From positions 31,665,374 to 31,729,373 of the forward strand of contig NC_133121.1 of the NCBI RefSeq assembly GCF_033568475.1: 64,000 bases of DNA. The letters run 5' to 3'. This DNA comes from Henckelia pumila. Taxonomy: Eukaryota; Streptophyta; Magnoliopsida; Lamiales; Gesneriaceae. This document shows positions 43,553 through 56,130 of the stretch, piece by piece. The notes beneath the pieces are model-generated. The model ran no database searches. It saw nothing but the letters and a program-made list of their open reading frames with translations, and was not told the DNA's origin. Both the position numbers and the translations under genes were made by a program. The first letter of the stretch is position 1, and every line of letters begins with the position of its first letter.

Positions 43553-43792
43553 TTGATTTTTCGTGGTAGTATTTGCTCGATCACTACACGAAACCTTGTG
43601 ACCCTAAATAAGGTTTTGCACGTGCTCAGTCAATTGGAATAAACAACAAATTTAGGAAACCAAGTGCTCCTTGCCTATCCAATCCAACAAAACTAGGGTC
43701 GTCACCTACATCACGAAATAAGGTTAGAGGCATCGGGGGATGCCCGGCGAAAACCCTCATACGCTCAAGTCAGCGATCTATCCAAAATATGT
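43553..43792 (-). mobile_element. Tat/Retand-like LTR fragment, left part
   Basis: Contains cccggcgaaaaccctcatacgctcaagtcag, cut into shorter quoted blocks here as cccggcgaaaaccctcat and acgctcaagtcagcg, a phrase common in Tat-type LTRs. It is interrupted by element F and continues at 52851. On the minus strand it would be the 3' portion of the LTR that follows the pol remnant at 56.7-57.7 kb. Confidence 0.5.
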
Positions 43793-45223
43793 TGTAGTGA
43801 CCCGTACCCCAGTAAGGTGATTAAGGAATAATTAGAAAAAATTAAGAAATTGGGCCAGAGCAAATCGGACGCTCCTAAGTGGAGATCGGAGGTTCCGATC
43901 GGGAACGGACGCTCCGTCGGCATCATCGGACGGTCCGATCAGTGCCAGGGCTTACCTCATCCTCTACGTCAGCAAGGTGACATCATGGATTACGTACGGA
44001 TGGGACATCAAATGCTCCGATGTGGGGTTGGATGGTCCGATCGTGTTTGGACGGTCTGATCAAAGATCGGACGGTTTGATCTCCGTCTATAAATAGAGGT
44101 GCCGAGGTTCATTTCTAGGCGCACCAAATTCCTTCTCTCTCATTTCTCTAGCCTTCTAGCTTAGATCTAGAGAAATCTAGGCATCCTATTGGGAATCCAG
44201 AAGTAGCGGAGCGATCCAGACATCATAGCGGAGCTGTGACCTAGTTTTGAGGCAAGCGACAGCAAAGGGATGACGACAGAATCAGGTATAGTTTTGGATT
44301 CCTAAAAATATTTAGGGGTATGAAATAGCTTAGTTAAGGCATTTAGAGCTTAAATATTGATGCATGAGTATTTGCATTGTAGTCCCAGTAGATCAGACTT
44401 GTAGATGTGGGATCTAGACCAGTGTGCTAGGTTTGAACCGCAGTATTAGAGGTACGTAAGTACTGACCGAGATAGCCGACATGATATATATGCTTATATT
44501 TGCATTCGTATGTGCTATATGTTTTCCAAGATTCACTGATTTAGCACATGCATGTTTTTATACTGGACTGCATCTCGTGAGATGTGAGTCGTTGACAATT
44601 TCCATAGGGAGCTTGTAAGTCATCATGGACTCGAGTCAGGTATTTTCAGTTTCCATGTGAGCCTTGTGTCCTGTTTTGCATTCGGGTCAGGTTTTGGGGA
44701 GGCTCAGCCCCTGGTTTTGCTATCACTAGGAGGGACCACGATGGTGGGATTGACGCTATTCTGGTAGGGTGAATATACGAGTACCCCCGCGAAGTTGCTC
44801 TCTGGCAAGGTGTTGTATATTCGGTGGCTCCCTGAGCAGACTATTTTACCCAGGATTTTAAAGTCATTTATGTGCTGCATATTTGTTTATATATTATTGT
44901 TTTTGTACTGAGCGTTGTCGCTCACGACCCTATGTTTGGTGTTCTTCGGATACCTTGTGGCGGAGCAGGTTTGATACTAGACGGTCCCGAAGGTTCGCAC
45001 CAGGAGTGAGGTCGGTACCGGTAGCAGCAAGGATTTAGCAGTAGGGTTGTGACCCTAAGAACTTTCGATTTGGTTGTATAAGTATTATACACTTTTTTTA
45101 TTGTCGGTTGTATTCTGCCGATTGGATTTGCTGTATTTTAATTATCCACTATTCAAGTTTTTAATATTATTGCATGCGCTGTATTACTCTGATTAGGTAG
45201 TGGATCCGGGTAGGGTCGCTATA
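43793..45223 (+). repeat. 5' LTR of Tekay/Del-like element F
   Basis: 1431 bp, from tgtagtgacccgtac to ggtcgctata. The last bases are diverged from the gctaca of the 3' copy. A promoter with TATA box (ctataaatag, 44087-44096) lies directly downstream of an array of GATCGGA half-sites (43863-44080). Flanks tatgt and taagt are a probable target duplication with one change. Confidence 0.88.
44087..44096 (+). promoter_or_regulatory. TATA box of element F 5' LTR
   Basis: ctataaatag followed about 30 bp later by the start region ttcatttctaggcgca, which is conserved in the 3' LTR (TATA at 51711-51720). Confidence 0.7.
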
Positions 45224-45228
45224 TTTAT

Positions 45229-45242
45229 TGGTATCTAAGCGC
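45229..45242 (+). other. Element F primer-binding site (tRNA-iMet, diverged)
   Basis: tggtatctaagcgc, five bases after the LTR, resembles TGGTATCAGAGC with changes. Confidence 0.65.
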
Positions 45243-45298
45243 ATTGCAACTGTGGGAAATAAGAAAAGCGGATTGAAATACTCTTTGTTATTGAACAG

Positions 45299-46390
45299 AT
45301 GACAGATTACGACAAGAGTCAAGATATTGGAGGCGGTCGATGGGGCGATCGAGATGGTCGTAGGAAGTAACGGTGCAGGAACCATGAGGATCGAGATCGT
45401 TTCAGTATGCATCGATTTCTTCAGATGAGTCCGAAGCCATTGATAGGTGGCGAGACACCTGGAGTTTCCTAGGACTGGATTGAGCGCATAGAAAATTTCT
45501 TTCGACAGTATCAGTGCACTGAGGAGCAAAAGATGGAGACGCTGGGTTTCCTGCTAGAGGGCAATGCCAGGAAGTGGTGGAGAACCATTTCCACACCAAT
45601 CATATCAGCTAGAGGAGATGCTAATTGGGCAGAGTTCCGGGCAGATTTCGAGAAGTTATATTTTCCTCCAGCCCTACTGCAGTCAAAGTCTAGCGAGTTG
45701 TTGAGCTTGCGGCAGGGGTTGATGATTATCGACGAATACAAGCAGAAGTTCATCGAGCTTCTCCCTTATTGTTCACAGTTTGCCGGTAGCTCTACGACGC
45801 AGTACACTCTTTTCCTTTAGCGTATTAACCCTGAGATCCACCAGTTGGTTGCAGTGGGTGGCGATCTGACATATGAGGATTGGTGAGCCGTTGTCACTAG
45901 GCAAAGGACAGCATTTGGAGGAATAGGTCTATGGGTTCTTCCTCTTCCAGACCGACTAGCTCTATCGGGCCAAAATGCCAGTCTTTTAAGAAACATGGAG
46001 GCACTTATTCCTCTTCTTCTGGATCCGGCGGAGTGCACCAATTTAGTTGTTAGAAGTGGAACCGTTGTCAGCAGTGCAGGCAGAGACATCCTGTAGGTTA
46101 GTGTCCTCGAATGACCAACGCATGTTTTCAGTGCGGACAGGAGGGGCACATGAAAAAGGACTGCCCTACTCTGATTGGAGCAGCGAGCGGATCCATAGGC
46201 TCTCAGGAATCTGTGCAATAGCAGCAGCCCTCTCAGCAGCAGCGCAAGTAGCATCGCAGCGACAGAATTCTTCCCGTGGTCATTCTTCTCTATGGCCACG
46301 TATTCAGGGGCAAGTCTGTGCACTGAACCAGGATCAGGAAAAGGCCGACAATGATCGGATGATTGCAAGTATCTGTAGTTTATGTGGTTT
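45299..46390 (+). pseudogene. Element F gag
   Basis: ATG at 45299 is followed within about 20 codons by a stop. The capsid core appears at 45533-45820 (LEGNARKWWRTI, FRADFEKLYFPPAL, RQGLMIIDEYKQKF). A zinc knuckle CFQCGQEGHMKKDCP lies at about 46120-46165. Frames are broken in at least three places. Confidence 0.85.
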
Positions 46391-46760
46391 TCTTGCATAT
46401 GTATTGATTGATACTGGTGCATCACACTCATTCATCTCAACACGTTTTGCTAAGAGGTATAGATTACCGTTTGTTCCTTTAGACGTGTTGTTAGTGGTTA
46501 CTACTCCGATGGATAACGAGGTTTTAGCTAAGCGTCTAGTGTTTGGTTGCACTTTGGGCTTTGAGGGATACCAGCTTAGTGCTAACCTGATGATCCTAGC
46601 TATGGATGATTTTGAATGCATTATTGGGATTGACCTCCTGACTAATTATAGAGTCATAGTTGATTGTTATCAGCGGTTTGTTCAGTTTCGTCCCAAGGAT
46701 GGCAAGTCATGGTATTTCTATGGTAAGGGAGGCGACCTCCGTTGCCAGTGGTTTCTGCTC
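46391..46760 (+). pseudogene. Element F protease
   Basis: The frame 46047-46763 carries VLIDTGASHSFISTRFA (catalytic Asp-Thr-Gly) and [16 protein letters not shown], both typical of Ty3/gypsy aspartic proteases. The frame then shifts before RT. Confidence 0.85.
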
Positions 46761-47871
46761 TGAGAGCCCAATGTGCTTTAGAGTCTGGAGGGGAAGGCTA
46801 CTTATGTACGCCATTGATGCATCCTTGGAGGGACCAAACATCCAGGAGATACCTGTAGTCCGTGAATTTCCAAATGTATTTCCGAAAGAGATTCCAGGTT
46901 TACCACCAGTGAGGGATATCGAGTTTGGCATTGAGTTATTTCCAGGGACAGCACCGATTTCCAGAGCTCCATACCGATTGGCACCCTCTGAGATGAGAGA
47001 GTTACAGAAGCAACTTCAAGATCTTCTTGATAAGGGATACATTCGGCCGAGTGTTTTTCCGTGGGGAGCCCCAGTCCTTTTTGTCAAAAATAAAGATGGG
47101 TCGATGCATCTTTGCATAGACTATTGGCAGCTTAACCAAGCGACTGTGAAGAATAAGTATCCTCTTTCGCGGATAGATGATCTGTTTGATCAGTTGCAGG
47201 GTACTTCTGTTTATTTGAATATAGATCTGCGTTCGGGAAACCATCAGTTTAGAGTAAGAGAGGAGGATATCTCCAAGACAGAATTTCGTATGCGGTATGG
47301 TCACTACGAGTTCTTAGTAATGCCTTTTGGTTTGACAAATTCTTCAGCTGTTTTTATGGATTTGATGAACAGGGGTTTTCGCGGCTTTCTGGATAGGTTC
47401 GTGGTAGTGTTCATCGACGATATCCTGGTGTATTCTCGCAGTGTTGACGAGCACGCTTTCCATATCCATACTGTTCTTCAGGTTTTGAGAGAGAGGCAAT
47501 TGCACGCTAAGTTGAGTAAGTGTGACTTCTGGATTGATCGAGTTGTTTTTCATGGTCATGTGATTTCACGAGACGGAGTTTCTGTTGATCCTAGTAAGAT
47601 AGAAGCCATACTGAATTGGTCACGACCGACAACAGTCTTGGAGATCCGCAGTTTCCTAGGGATGGCAAGGTACTATCGAAGATTCGTGGAAAACTTTTCT
47701 CAAGTTTCTAAGCCTTTGACGCAGCTGACGAGGAAGGATATGCCTTATGTTTGGACTTTAGAGTGCGATGAGAGTTTTCACGAGTTGCGACGCCGTCTGA
47801 CTACAGCTCCAGTGTTGACTATACCGTCTGGATTCGGTGGCTTTGTAGTTCACACCGATGATTCTCTCTAG
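46761..47871 (+). pseudogene. Element F reverse transcriptase
   Basis: One long open frame (46660-47871, 403 codons). It includes [42 protein letters not shown], the palm ([14 protein letters not shown], catalytic [10 protein letters not shown]) and the thumb/connection ([30 protein letters not shown]). It ends at a stop in the first residues of RNase H. Confidence 0.9.
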
Positions 47872-48220
47872 GGATTGGGATGTGTGTTATCACAGAGAGG
47901 TCATGTGATTGCCTATGACTCTAGGAAATTAAAGAATCATGAGGAGAACTATCATGTACACGATTTGGAGCTTGCGGCCATTGTTTTCGCTTTTAAGATA
48001 TGACGTCATTATTTGTCGGTGAGAGGTTCGAGATTTTCACTAACCATAAGAGCTTGAAGTATTTGTTCACTCAGTCTGAGTTGAACATGAGACAGCGAAG
48101 ATGGATGGATCTGCTGAAGGACTACGATTGTGAGATCAAGTACCATCCAGGATCTTTCAATCCAGTTGCGGATGCTGTTAGCCGCAAAGTGTATGTGAGT
48201 TCCCTTCGCACCAACTAAGT
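47872..48220 (+). pseudogene. Element F RNase H
   Basis: Frame-broken: [30 protein letters not shown], shown here as motifs [16 protein letters not shown] and [10 protein letters not shown], then after a stop and a shift [22 protein letters not shown] and DAVSRK. The same RNase H end is seen in element E. Confidence 0.85.
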
Positions 48221-49690
48221 TGCACGAGTGGTAGAGGAGTGTTGTTCCTTGGTTTTCACTTTTCGGCACAAGAAGGAACAACAAGGAGTTCGCGTTTCAT
48301 CTGTACTTGCCTAACCATCCTTGTATACGCGTATACATGAGTCTCAAGCCATTGATCCGAAGACGCAAAAGTTATCCCGATTGGATCAGGATGGAAATAC
48401 TTTTGGTTTTCATTTGCAGAATGATGTTCTGTTGTGTCTTTCCGGACGTGTGGAGCTTCCTGATAATTCCACACTATGAGAGGAGATTCTGTCATAGGCT
48501 CACCGTAGTAGATTTTCTGTACATCCAGACAGTATGAAAATGTACAAGGATCTACGTACGAGATTTTGGTGGAAAGAGATGAAGCGTAGTGTTTATCAGT
48601 TCGTGTCTCGGTGCCTTGTGTGTCAGCAGGTCAAGGCAGAATTTCGACGACCCGGTTGATTGCTTCAGAGTTTAGATATTCCTAAGTGAAAATGGGAGCG
48701 TGTAACAATGGACTTTGTCACCCACTTGCCGATGTCTTCTTGGAATTGTGATGCTATTTGGGTTGTTGTTGATTGATTTTTGAAATCTGCGCATTTCTTG
48801 CCTTACAATAGGGACTTTAATTTCGATCAGATGACACGTCTTTATGTGCAAGAGGTTGTTTGTCTGCATGGAATTCCGTTGAGAGTTGTCAGCAATAGAG
48901 ATCCGAGGTTTACCTCTAGGTTTTGGGGTAGCTTCCAGCGAGCTCTTGGCACTACTCTGAGTCTAAGTACAGCTTATCACCCGGAGTCTGACGGGTAGAG
49001 TGAGAGGACTATTCGTACTTTCGAGGATATGCTTCAAGCGATAGTGATAGATTTTGGACCAGCGTGGTATGACCATTTGGCGTTGGTAGAGTTTTCTTAA
49101 AATAACAGTTACCATCGCAGCATTGGCAGGGCACCATTCGAGGCTTATTATGGATGCCGTTGTCGTACGCCGTTGTTTTCGGATGAAGTTGGCGAGCGTC
49201 AAGTCGAAGGTCCAAAAATGATCCAGCAGATGATCGATGCAGTGAAGTTGATCCGTAAGAGGATTAAGGCGGCCAGGATCGACAGGCTAGCTACGCTAAC
49301 ACTCATCGCGGACCTCTACATTTTGAAGTAGGAGAGCACGTGTTTCTACGAGTGTCACCTTTTCGGAAGTTGATGAGATTTGGACTCAAGGGTAAGTTGT
49401 CGCCGAGGTTTATTGGTCCGTTCGAGATTCTTTAGAAGGTTGGAGACGTGGCTTACCATCTAGCTTTCCAGATGAGTCGCACATCTTGCATCCGACCAAG
49501 GTGCAATTGGACCAGGATTTATCTTATGTGGAAATACCTCTTAGGATTCTTGATAGGAAGGACAAGGTGCTTTTGCAACAAACACATATTTCTAGTGATG
49601 GTGCAGCGGAAGCGTAGGGGAACTGAAGAAGCAACTTGGGAGTTGGAGAGCCGGATGTGAGCTGAGCATCCAGAGTTGTTTTGAGTTTTG
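48221..49690 (+). pseudogene. Element F integrase and C-terminal tail
   Basis: CLVCQQVKAEF (end of the zinc-binding domain), MDFVTHLPM with WVVVD (first catalytic Asp region), [12 protein letters not shown] (second Asp region), STAYHPESDG then SERTIRTFEDML (Glu region), HVFLRVSPF and LSPRFIGPFEIL (C-terminal domain), ending in a degenerate chromodomain-type tail (EEATWELESRM). Many stops and frameshifts. Confidence 0.85.
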
Positions 49691-49812
49691 TATCTCTCCT
49701 TGTAAAGATTTTTACTTTGTAATGTTCAGTTGTAATAAAGAACATTTGTTGACTTTCCTTGTCTTCCTCTAGACTTAAATTTCGAAGATAAAATTTCTTA
49801 AGTGGGAGAGAA

Positions 49813-52800
49813 TGTAGTGACCCTGGTAGCGCTAAGTCGTGTCACACCCAAATTACCCAACTCAATTAGATAAACAAAGTATGCAGTAGTGAGAGTAGGG
49901 ATCGTTCCCACGAGAAAAGGGAAATTTAGTGTGTTCTAAAATAAAATAAAGGGGGTTTTGAGTTTTAAAATTAACTAATGAAAATTTAGAAGCAATATTT
50001 CATAAAATTCTATCAACTATCATGCAAGATTGAAAATTATTCTGAAGAAATCAATGAGAAACAAGCCTTGCTATCGGTCGACTACACTCTTAAAATTATT
50101 CATTCAATCATCGATTACCTAGAAATAATTAATCCTATCAAATATTCATTATTGAAAATTAAATTCATGTTTCACCTTAATTTTAGTTAACTAGACACAA
50201 GCGTTCTAAGTTAACTCGTACCAATAAATTAACCCAATACAAGCGATTAGATTTAAATCCACGATAGCATGCAAACTAGTGAAACTGACGAATGTAGACA
50301 ACACATACACAAGCGGATGTATTTAATCTAGTCAATTGTTGTCCCTACAGTTTAATAAATTCACAAGCTTAAAATATCAATCGTAGTTGCTTCGCAAATT
50401 AGTTGATTCAATCAATTACGGATTTGAATTCTAATTTAGCAGTAGATTGTATAATGAAATCCTAAGATGGCCAATCCGAAAATCTCATATACAAGCATAA
50501 CAATCGATTCCAAACAACTCTCGATACTCAAATAAAATCAAACAATGAAAATCAAAATCTTCCAAATAAATAAATTCAAGGGTTCGTCTTCCTCAACCAA
50601 GTTCTAAAACTTAGCCAACAATATTCATGAATTCTCCAAAAAATTTCATGAAATAAAATTAAATCTAAGAAAAAAAAGAAGAAACCTAGCCGCCAAGAGA
50701 GTTCTCCTGCTTTTTTCCATCCAAAGATCCCCCTTTGACTCTAAAATTCGAAATATATATTTTAATTAAGGCTAGAGTTCTTCAAAATAAAAATTCCTAA
50801 TTTAAATATTTATTCCCGAACAGCCCGGCTCGCTCAATCCGTAAAGTTTGACGGATCAAGCGAGAAATTCTCTGTCCAAATCTGTAAGCTTTTCTTCTTA
50901 CGGCCGCTCGATCGGTTGAATTCTATGGATCGAGCGACCGAATCTTTGTCTCGCAAAAATTCACTCACTCAGCACTTTGCGCAGCTGCGCATCATCCAAG
51001 CGCTATCGCGCTAATTAGATTCTTAACCGCACATCAAGTAGCGCAATCGCGCTTCACATCTCATCATGCACGTTAGCGCTTGTCTACGGCGCTTCATATG
51101 CGCAAACGCGCAACCAATCTCCTCAACATCGCATGGTTCTTGTACAGCTCTATTTCTTCAACTTTGCTGCGAAGATTCATCTTCAATGGCATATGCGATG
51201 GTTTGTGGCTTCGAAACGCAGACCCGCATTCTTCCAATTCCTAATCAAGCGCAGAAACTTTTCCATCTCTAAAGCAACAGCTTCTCTTCTTCATCATAAA
51301 TACCGAGTTTCCGTAATTTTCTAGCCTGTTATTATATCAAATCACAAATTACATTAGGAGCTATTAAACAAAATTTATAATTCAAAATGCATAGAATTAT
51401 AACAAATTATTCCAACTAAACATAGGAAAATATGGACACATCAGACCCGTAACCCAGTAAGGTGATTAAGGAATAATTAGCAAAAAGTAAGCGATTGGGC
51501 CAGAGCAAATCGGATGCTCCGAAGTAGAGATCTGAGGTTCCGATCGGGATCGGACGCTCCATCGGCAACATCGGACGCTCCGATCAGGGCCAGGGCTTAC
51601 GTCATCCTCTACGTCAGCAATGTGACGTCATGGCTTACATACGGATGGGACATCGGACGCTCCGATCGTGTTCGGATGGTTCGATTGGGGATCGGACGAT
51701 CCGATCTCCATCTATAAATAGAGGTGCCGAGGTTCATTTCTAGGCGCACCAAATTCCTTCTCTCTCATTTCTCTAGCCTTCTAGCTTAGATCTAGGGAAA
51801 TCTAGGCGTCTTATTGGGAATTCGGAAGTAGCAAAGCGATCCAGGCGTCGTAGCGGAGCTGTTGCCTAGTTTTGAGGAAAGCGACAACAAAGGGCTGACG
51901 ATGGATGTAGGTATAGCTTTGGCTTTCTAAAAATTTTTAGGAATATGAAATAGCTTATTTAAGGCTTTTAGAGCTTAAATATTGATGCATGAGTATTTTC
52001 ATTGTAGTCGCAGTAGAGCAGACTTGTAGACGTGAGATCTAGACCAGTGTGCTAGGTTTGACCCGCAGTATTAGAGGTACGTAAGTACTGACCAAGATAT
52101 CCGACATGATATATATGCTTATATGTTGCATTCATATGTGCTATATATTTTCCATGATTTACTGCTTTAGCACATGCATGTTTTTATACTGGACTATATC
52201 TCGTGAGATGTGAGTTGTTGACAGTTTCCATAGGGAGCTTGTAACTCATCATGAACTATAGTCAGGTATTGTCAGTTTTCGTATGAGCCTTGTGTCCTGT
52301 TTTGGATTCGGGTCAGGTTTTGGGGAGGCTCAGCCCCTGTTTTTGCTATCACTAGGAGCGACCACGACAGTGGGATTGACGCTATAGTGGTAGGGTGAAT
52401 ATACGAGTACCCCCGCAGAGCCACTCTCTGGCAAGATGCTGTATATTCGGTGGCGCCTTGAGCAGACTGTTTTACCCAGGATTTTAAAGGCATTTATGTG
52501 CTGCATATTTGTTTATATATCATTGTTTTTGTACTGAGCATTGTCTCTCACTCCCCTGTGTTTGGTGTTCTTGGGATACCTTGTGGTGGGGCAGGTTTGA
52601 GACTAGATGGTCCTGGAGGTTTGCACCAGGAGTGAGGCCGGTGCCGGTAGTAGCAGGGATTTAGCGGTAGGTTTGTGACCCTAAGAACTTTTGATTTGGT
52701 TGTATAAGTATTATACACTTTTTTTTATCGTCGGTTGTATTCTGCCGATTGGATTTGTTGTATTTTAATTATCCGCTATTCATGCTTTTAATATTATTGC

Positions 52801-52850
52801 ATGCGCTTTATTATTCTGATTAGGTAGTGGATTTGGGTAGGATTGCTACA
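49813..52850 (+). repeat. 3' LTR of element F, split by solo LTR B
   Basis: Begins tgtagtgaccc at 49813 after the purine tract ttaagtgggagagaa. Interrupted from 49824 to 51448 by solo LTR B plus its duplication, then resumes at 51449 (cgtaacccag) and ends ggattgctaca at 52850. Net about 1413 bp. In the first roughly 190 aligned bases it differs from the 5' LTR at about one base in ten, so F is an old insertion. Confidence 0.88.
49824..51443 (-). mobile_element. Solo LTR B of the Athila-like A/C family, TSD GACCC
   Basis: 1620 bp, starts tggtagcgctaagtcgtgtc and ends tatggacacatca. Flanked by perfect gaccc duplications (49819-49823, 51444-51448) within the 3' LTR of element F. It has no internal region. 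Orientation is taken as minus by analogy with A and C, whose primer-binding sites lie to the left of the same end. It contains the double hairpin (50830-50863, 50903-50937) and a GCGC-rich block (50965-51120). Confidence 0.9.
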
Positions 52851-53270
52851 TAAGTACTCACAAAAACTAAAGGGCTTTTATAGCATAAATTGAGAGAATG
52901 AGAGTGTACCTTGAAAAATGGGTAGGATCCTTCTATTTATAGAGTTTTTTAAATGGGTCATGGGCCCTCCAAATATAAGGACTATCTTCCTGGACCTAAG
53001 CACATGGGCTTAACAAACTTGATACCTCTTTAATACACCTAATCTATACCCCAATTTAATTATTTTTATACTAATACCTATCATAAGCTTCTCAATCTCG
53101 ATTATCTTTAATTTATTGAAGATGATCGAGAGTAAAAAATCTGCATTCCTAAAGGGTGGTTTAATATCTTTTATTTTGGCTTGACCCATTACCCTTGCAA
53201 ACCCTAGATCACAATATACCTCCCTATATAAGGGCCCTACCACATTACTTCATCCTCGAAATTCCAGCCG
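52851..53270 (-). mobile_element. Tat/Retand-like LTR fragment, right part
   Basis: Continues the fragment 43553-43792 across element F. On the minus strand it has a TATA-like box (CTCTATAAATAGAAGG, at about 52930-52947) followed by CCTACCCATTTTTCAAGG, a promoter layout expected inside an LTR. The upstream edge of the LTR is not certain. A plus-strand ctatataagggccc lies at 53223-53236. Confidence 0.5.
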
Positions 53271-54463
53271 TCATGTTGGGTAATGAAATTCTCTCTCCTT
53301 TCTTTATTACTCTTCCTCTTCTGCTCATTTTCATTTATGATGTCTGCTCACACCCATATATATGCCTATACGCATAGTATCATCTTCTTCCTCTCCCTCG
53401 CTCATTCTCGCCAGTGCACTATTCTGTTTTTCATTTATCTATTACTTTTTTGTATGTATTTTCCTTCATGATCTTGCTTGCTCCAAGAATATCTATTGGA
53501 TTTCATGGCTTGATGGTTTCACCTCCGTCCATTCACGACGGAGGAAAAAACATCGGAAGTGACTCCAACACTGCTACTCTTCTTGCTTCGCAGAGATGCA
53601 ACGATCCCGATTTGATTTTGCTAAAATCTTGCCGCGGTGACTGGACACACCTAGCTAAATCTTGAGTGAACTTTGCCTTTTTAAAAGTGTTCTCTTTGGC
53701 TATGGGTTTTTGAGTTTTGGGAAAGATGGACTACACATGGGATATTTTTCTTTTTTTTTTTCTTATATATTTTTTGGTGGTTATGGTGCGGCGGTATTTG
53801 GGCACATGGAGTGGGCGGCGGCCAAGGGTTCGTTGGAGATGACGATTGACGCTCGGGTTTTGGTCGTGAGTGGGAGGTGGATTTGATTGGTTCATGGGTT
53901 TGGGTTGTGGTTATTTGTGGTTTTGGGATTACATAGGTTATGGTCTTGAGTTGAGCGGGTTGGTTTGGACATGGCTTTGATTTTGATGGGTGGGTCACAA
54001 GATTAGGTCTGGGTTTAGTTTTGAGTCTGGGTCTGGATATGGGCTGGGTTTGGGTGTGGGTTTGATTATTGGGCTTTTTTGGGTTTTATATTTTTATTTA
54101 TTTTAATAGGTTTTGTGTAGTGGGCTTGTATTTGGGCCCCGGGCTGGGCTCGTTTTGGGTTTAATCCGAGCTTGGGTTTTGGGATATTTGGCTATTTGGG
54201 CTAGGGATTTTTATTTGTTCTTAGCTGATTTTTGAAAATTGTGCACATTGGTTTATAGGCTTGGATTATGGGCTAGTTTGGAATAATCCACATGTTGATT
54301 TACATGCCCTAGGTTGAACTCAGATTTTCAGCTAAAATTTAGTTGGTTACCGGGTTACCAAGTGGTTGTTAAAAAAATGATAGAGGTTCTTTTATTTGAA
54401 TAATTGATGCCTTTAAAACTTTTTTTAGGGTTTGTGCCTTGCGAGAAATAATATTATTTATTA
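53271..54463. other. Noncoding region between Tat-like LTR and antisense ORF
   Basis: Includes a pyrimidine-rich stretch (53285-53330), whose complement could be the polypurine tract, and a long G/T-rich, low-complexity region (53850-54200, ggttttgggttt-like). No credible gene; short frames lack domains. Confidence 0.45.
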
Positions 54464-56130
54464 ATGGCAAGTTGCGAGCATAATTCTCCTCCTAAGACTA
54501 GCTTCAGCGGGAGTGAAGCTTCAGATCCTTGCTCCTAATACTCTGATACCTCCTCTCTTCTGAGCGACCTGGGTTCTTTGTGTGACCTGACTTTCTTTGG
54601 TGATTTGGGTTCTTCGAGTGAATTCGGTCCAATGGATGTACTTGGGACTTGTACTGTTTCCAGCACCCAGTGCCTCTTTCACCGGGTGTTCCTCCCAAAC
54701 CTACTTCTGGTGATGCTTTGCACCGGGATACTATTCCCGAGGATATAGAACAAAGTCTCTTGAATTTCTAGGATGTGAAGTACTTGACTGAAAAATTGAG
54801 TCTCCCATCTGAGTGTAAGTGGATGATCCCAGGGCCAGGGGATTCCTTCCACAAACCCCCTTTGGAATACTTTAATATGAACCTGGCATACTTTAACATT
54901 GGTTTTTCTATCCCTCCTGACCCCTTGCTAGTCGAGGTGGCATAGAGCCTAGGTATAAGCTTCAGTCAACTGACACCGAATGTTTTTTTTCTAATTCTTG
55001 CAGTTTTGCCATTGAGTAGGCGAGCTTCACATTCCTGCTACCGTGTCTCTATTTCATTCTTTCTTCTCTACACGATGTCTTTGACCATATTTTTCTGTTT
55101 GCTTCCAACCTCGCGTTGGATTCAAGTTCATGGCTAGACTTCGCTCGCCGCGAGGGGATTGATGGTCCTATTTTTTCTTTGTAAAATACTGTAGGTGGGA
55201 GGTTCCCATTTCTTGGAGCTCCAGTTGTAGTATTGTAAAAATGATGGAAACTCATCGACAAATGCAAGTTCACTGTCAAACCTTAGAGCTTTTTGACGAA
55301 CTTTTTGATCCTTGGAGCTTATTTGCTGAAGGTATTTTTTGCGTTCTGACAATTTCTCTATCTTTTAATTATCTTTATTTATGTCTAGTTTTGCGTATTT
55401 TACGTGTATCCTTGATATCCAATAGTGATGTCATACTCTCTATCCTTGATAGGTTGCTAGGTACCCTTTCTTCAGTTTTCCATTTTATGTGCTCGAGTGT
55501 TTGTTCTATGAGCTAAACTTGTATTTTGTACCTTCCAGGCGGTATCTCTGGCGTGTGTTTACCAGCTGCGTGAGGAAAAACACCGAGATGACGAGGCTCA
55601 TTTCCGTCGAAATCTGGCCCAGCTGACGGAAGACAATGAGCGTTCTTCGCTCGTAGAACTCTAAGCTCAAATAGGATTTGTCTTTGTCGAACAAAACAGT
55701 TGAAGAAAGAACGAGAGATAATGACAGCTTGCACAAGGAGCTTAGTGCTCTTTATGAGAAGCACTACTCTGAAGTGAAGACAGGTGAACGTTTCATGGCG
55801 TCTGACTCAATAAAATCTTTTGTTCAAAAAGTTGGGGATAAAGCATTTGCTGCTTACCATTCTTCTCCAACATATACTGATGAGATCTTCAATCATGCTT
55901 TTGGACTTCATGGCGAGGTTGTTCGGGATTGTTGTTACCAGCTCCGCTTGATGGGTTCATTTCTAGAGGAGGTCATTATGAAGATCTCACCCCAGGTTCC
56001 AGAGTTCCTGCTGATGTTGTTGTGCCAGATCCTCCTACTGGCGATATTCCGATGAGGTACGCTGGTACCAAGATCATTGAAGCCTTGACTTTGCTTCCTT
56101 CCGATGAGGCGACTGAGGATGGATGACTTC
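54464..56130 (+). pseudogene. Antisense ORF of Tat-like element H (Transposase_28-like domain, then coiled coil)
   Basis: Plus-strand, opposite to the pol remnant on its right. Broken frames read MASCEHNSPPKTSFSGSEAS, then YLTEKLSLPSECKWMIPGPG, FNIGFSIPPDPLLVEVA and LGISFSQLTPN, then SFFSLHDVFDHIF. This resembles the PF04195 (putative gypsy-type transposon) region. The 3' part (55540-56055) is Glu/Lys/Leu-rich and probably coiled coil (QLREEKHRDDEAHFRRNLAQ; then HKELSALYEKHY). Tat-lineage elements are known to carry antisense ORFs between pol and the 3' LTR, which matches this position. Stops and shifts make it a pseudogene. Confidence 0.6.

Noticed and set aside
43793..52850. Element F as a potentially active retrotransposon
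   Set aside because: gag, RNase H and integrase have many stops and frameshifts, and its LTRs differ at about one base in ten in the part compared.
53283..53886. Several plus-strand frames after a TATA-like sequence at 53223
   Set aside because: They are overlapping, hydrophobic or low-complexity and have no domain. The region looks like retroelement UTR.
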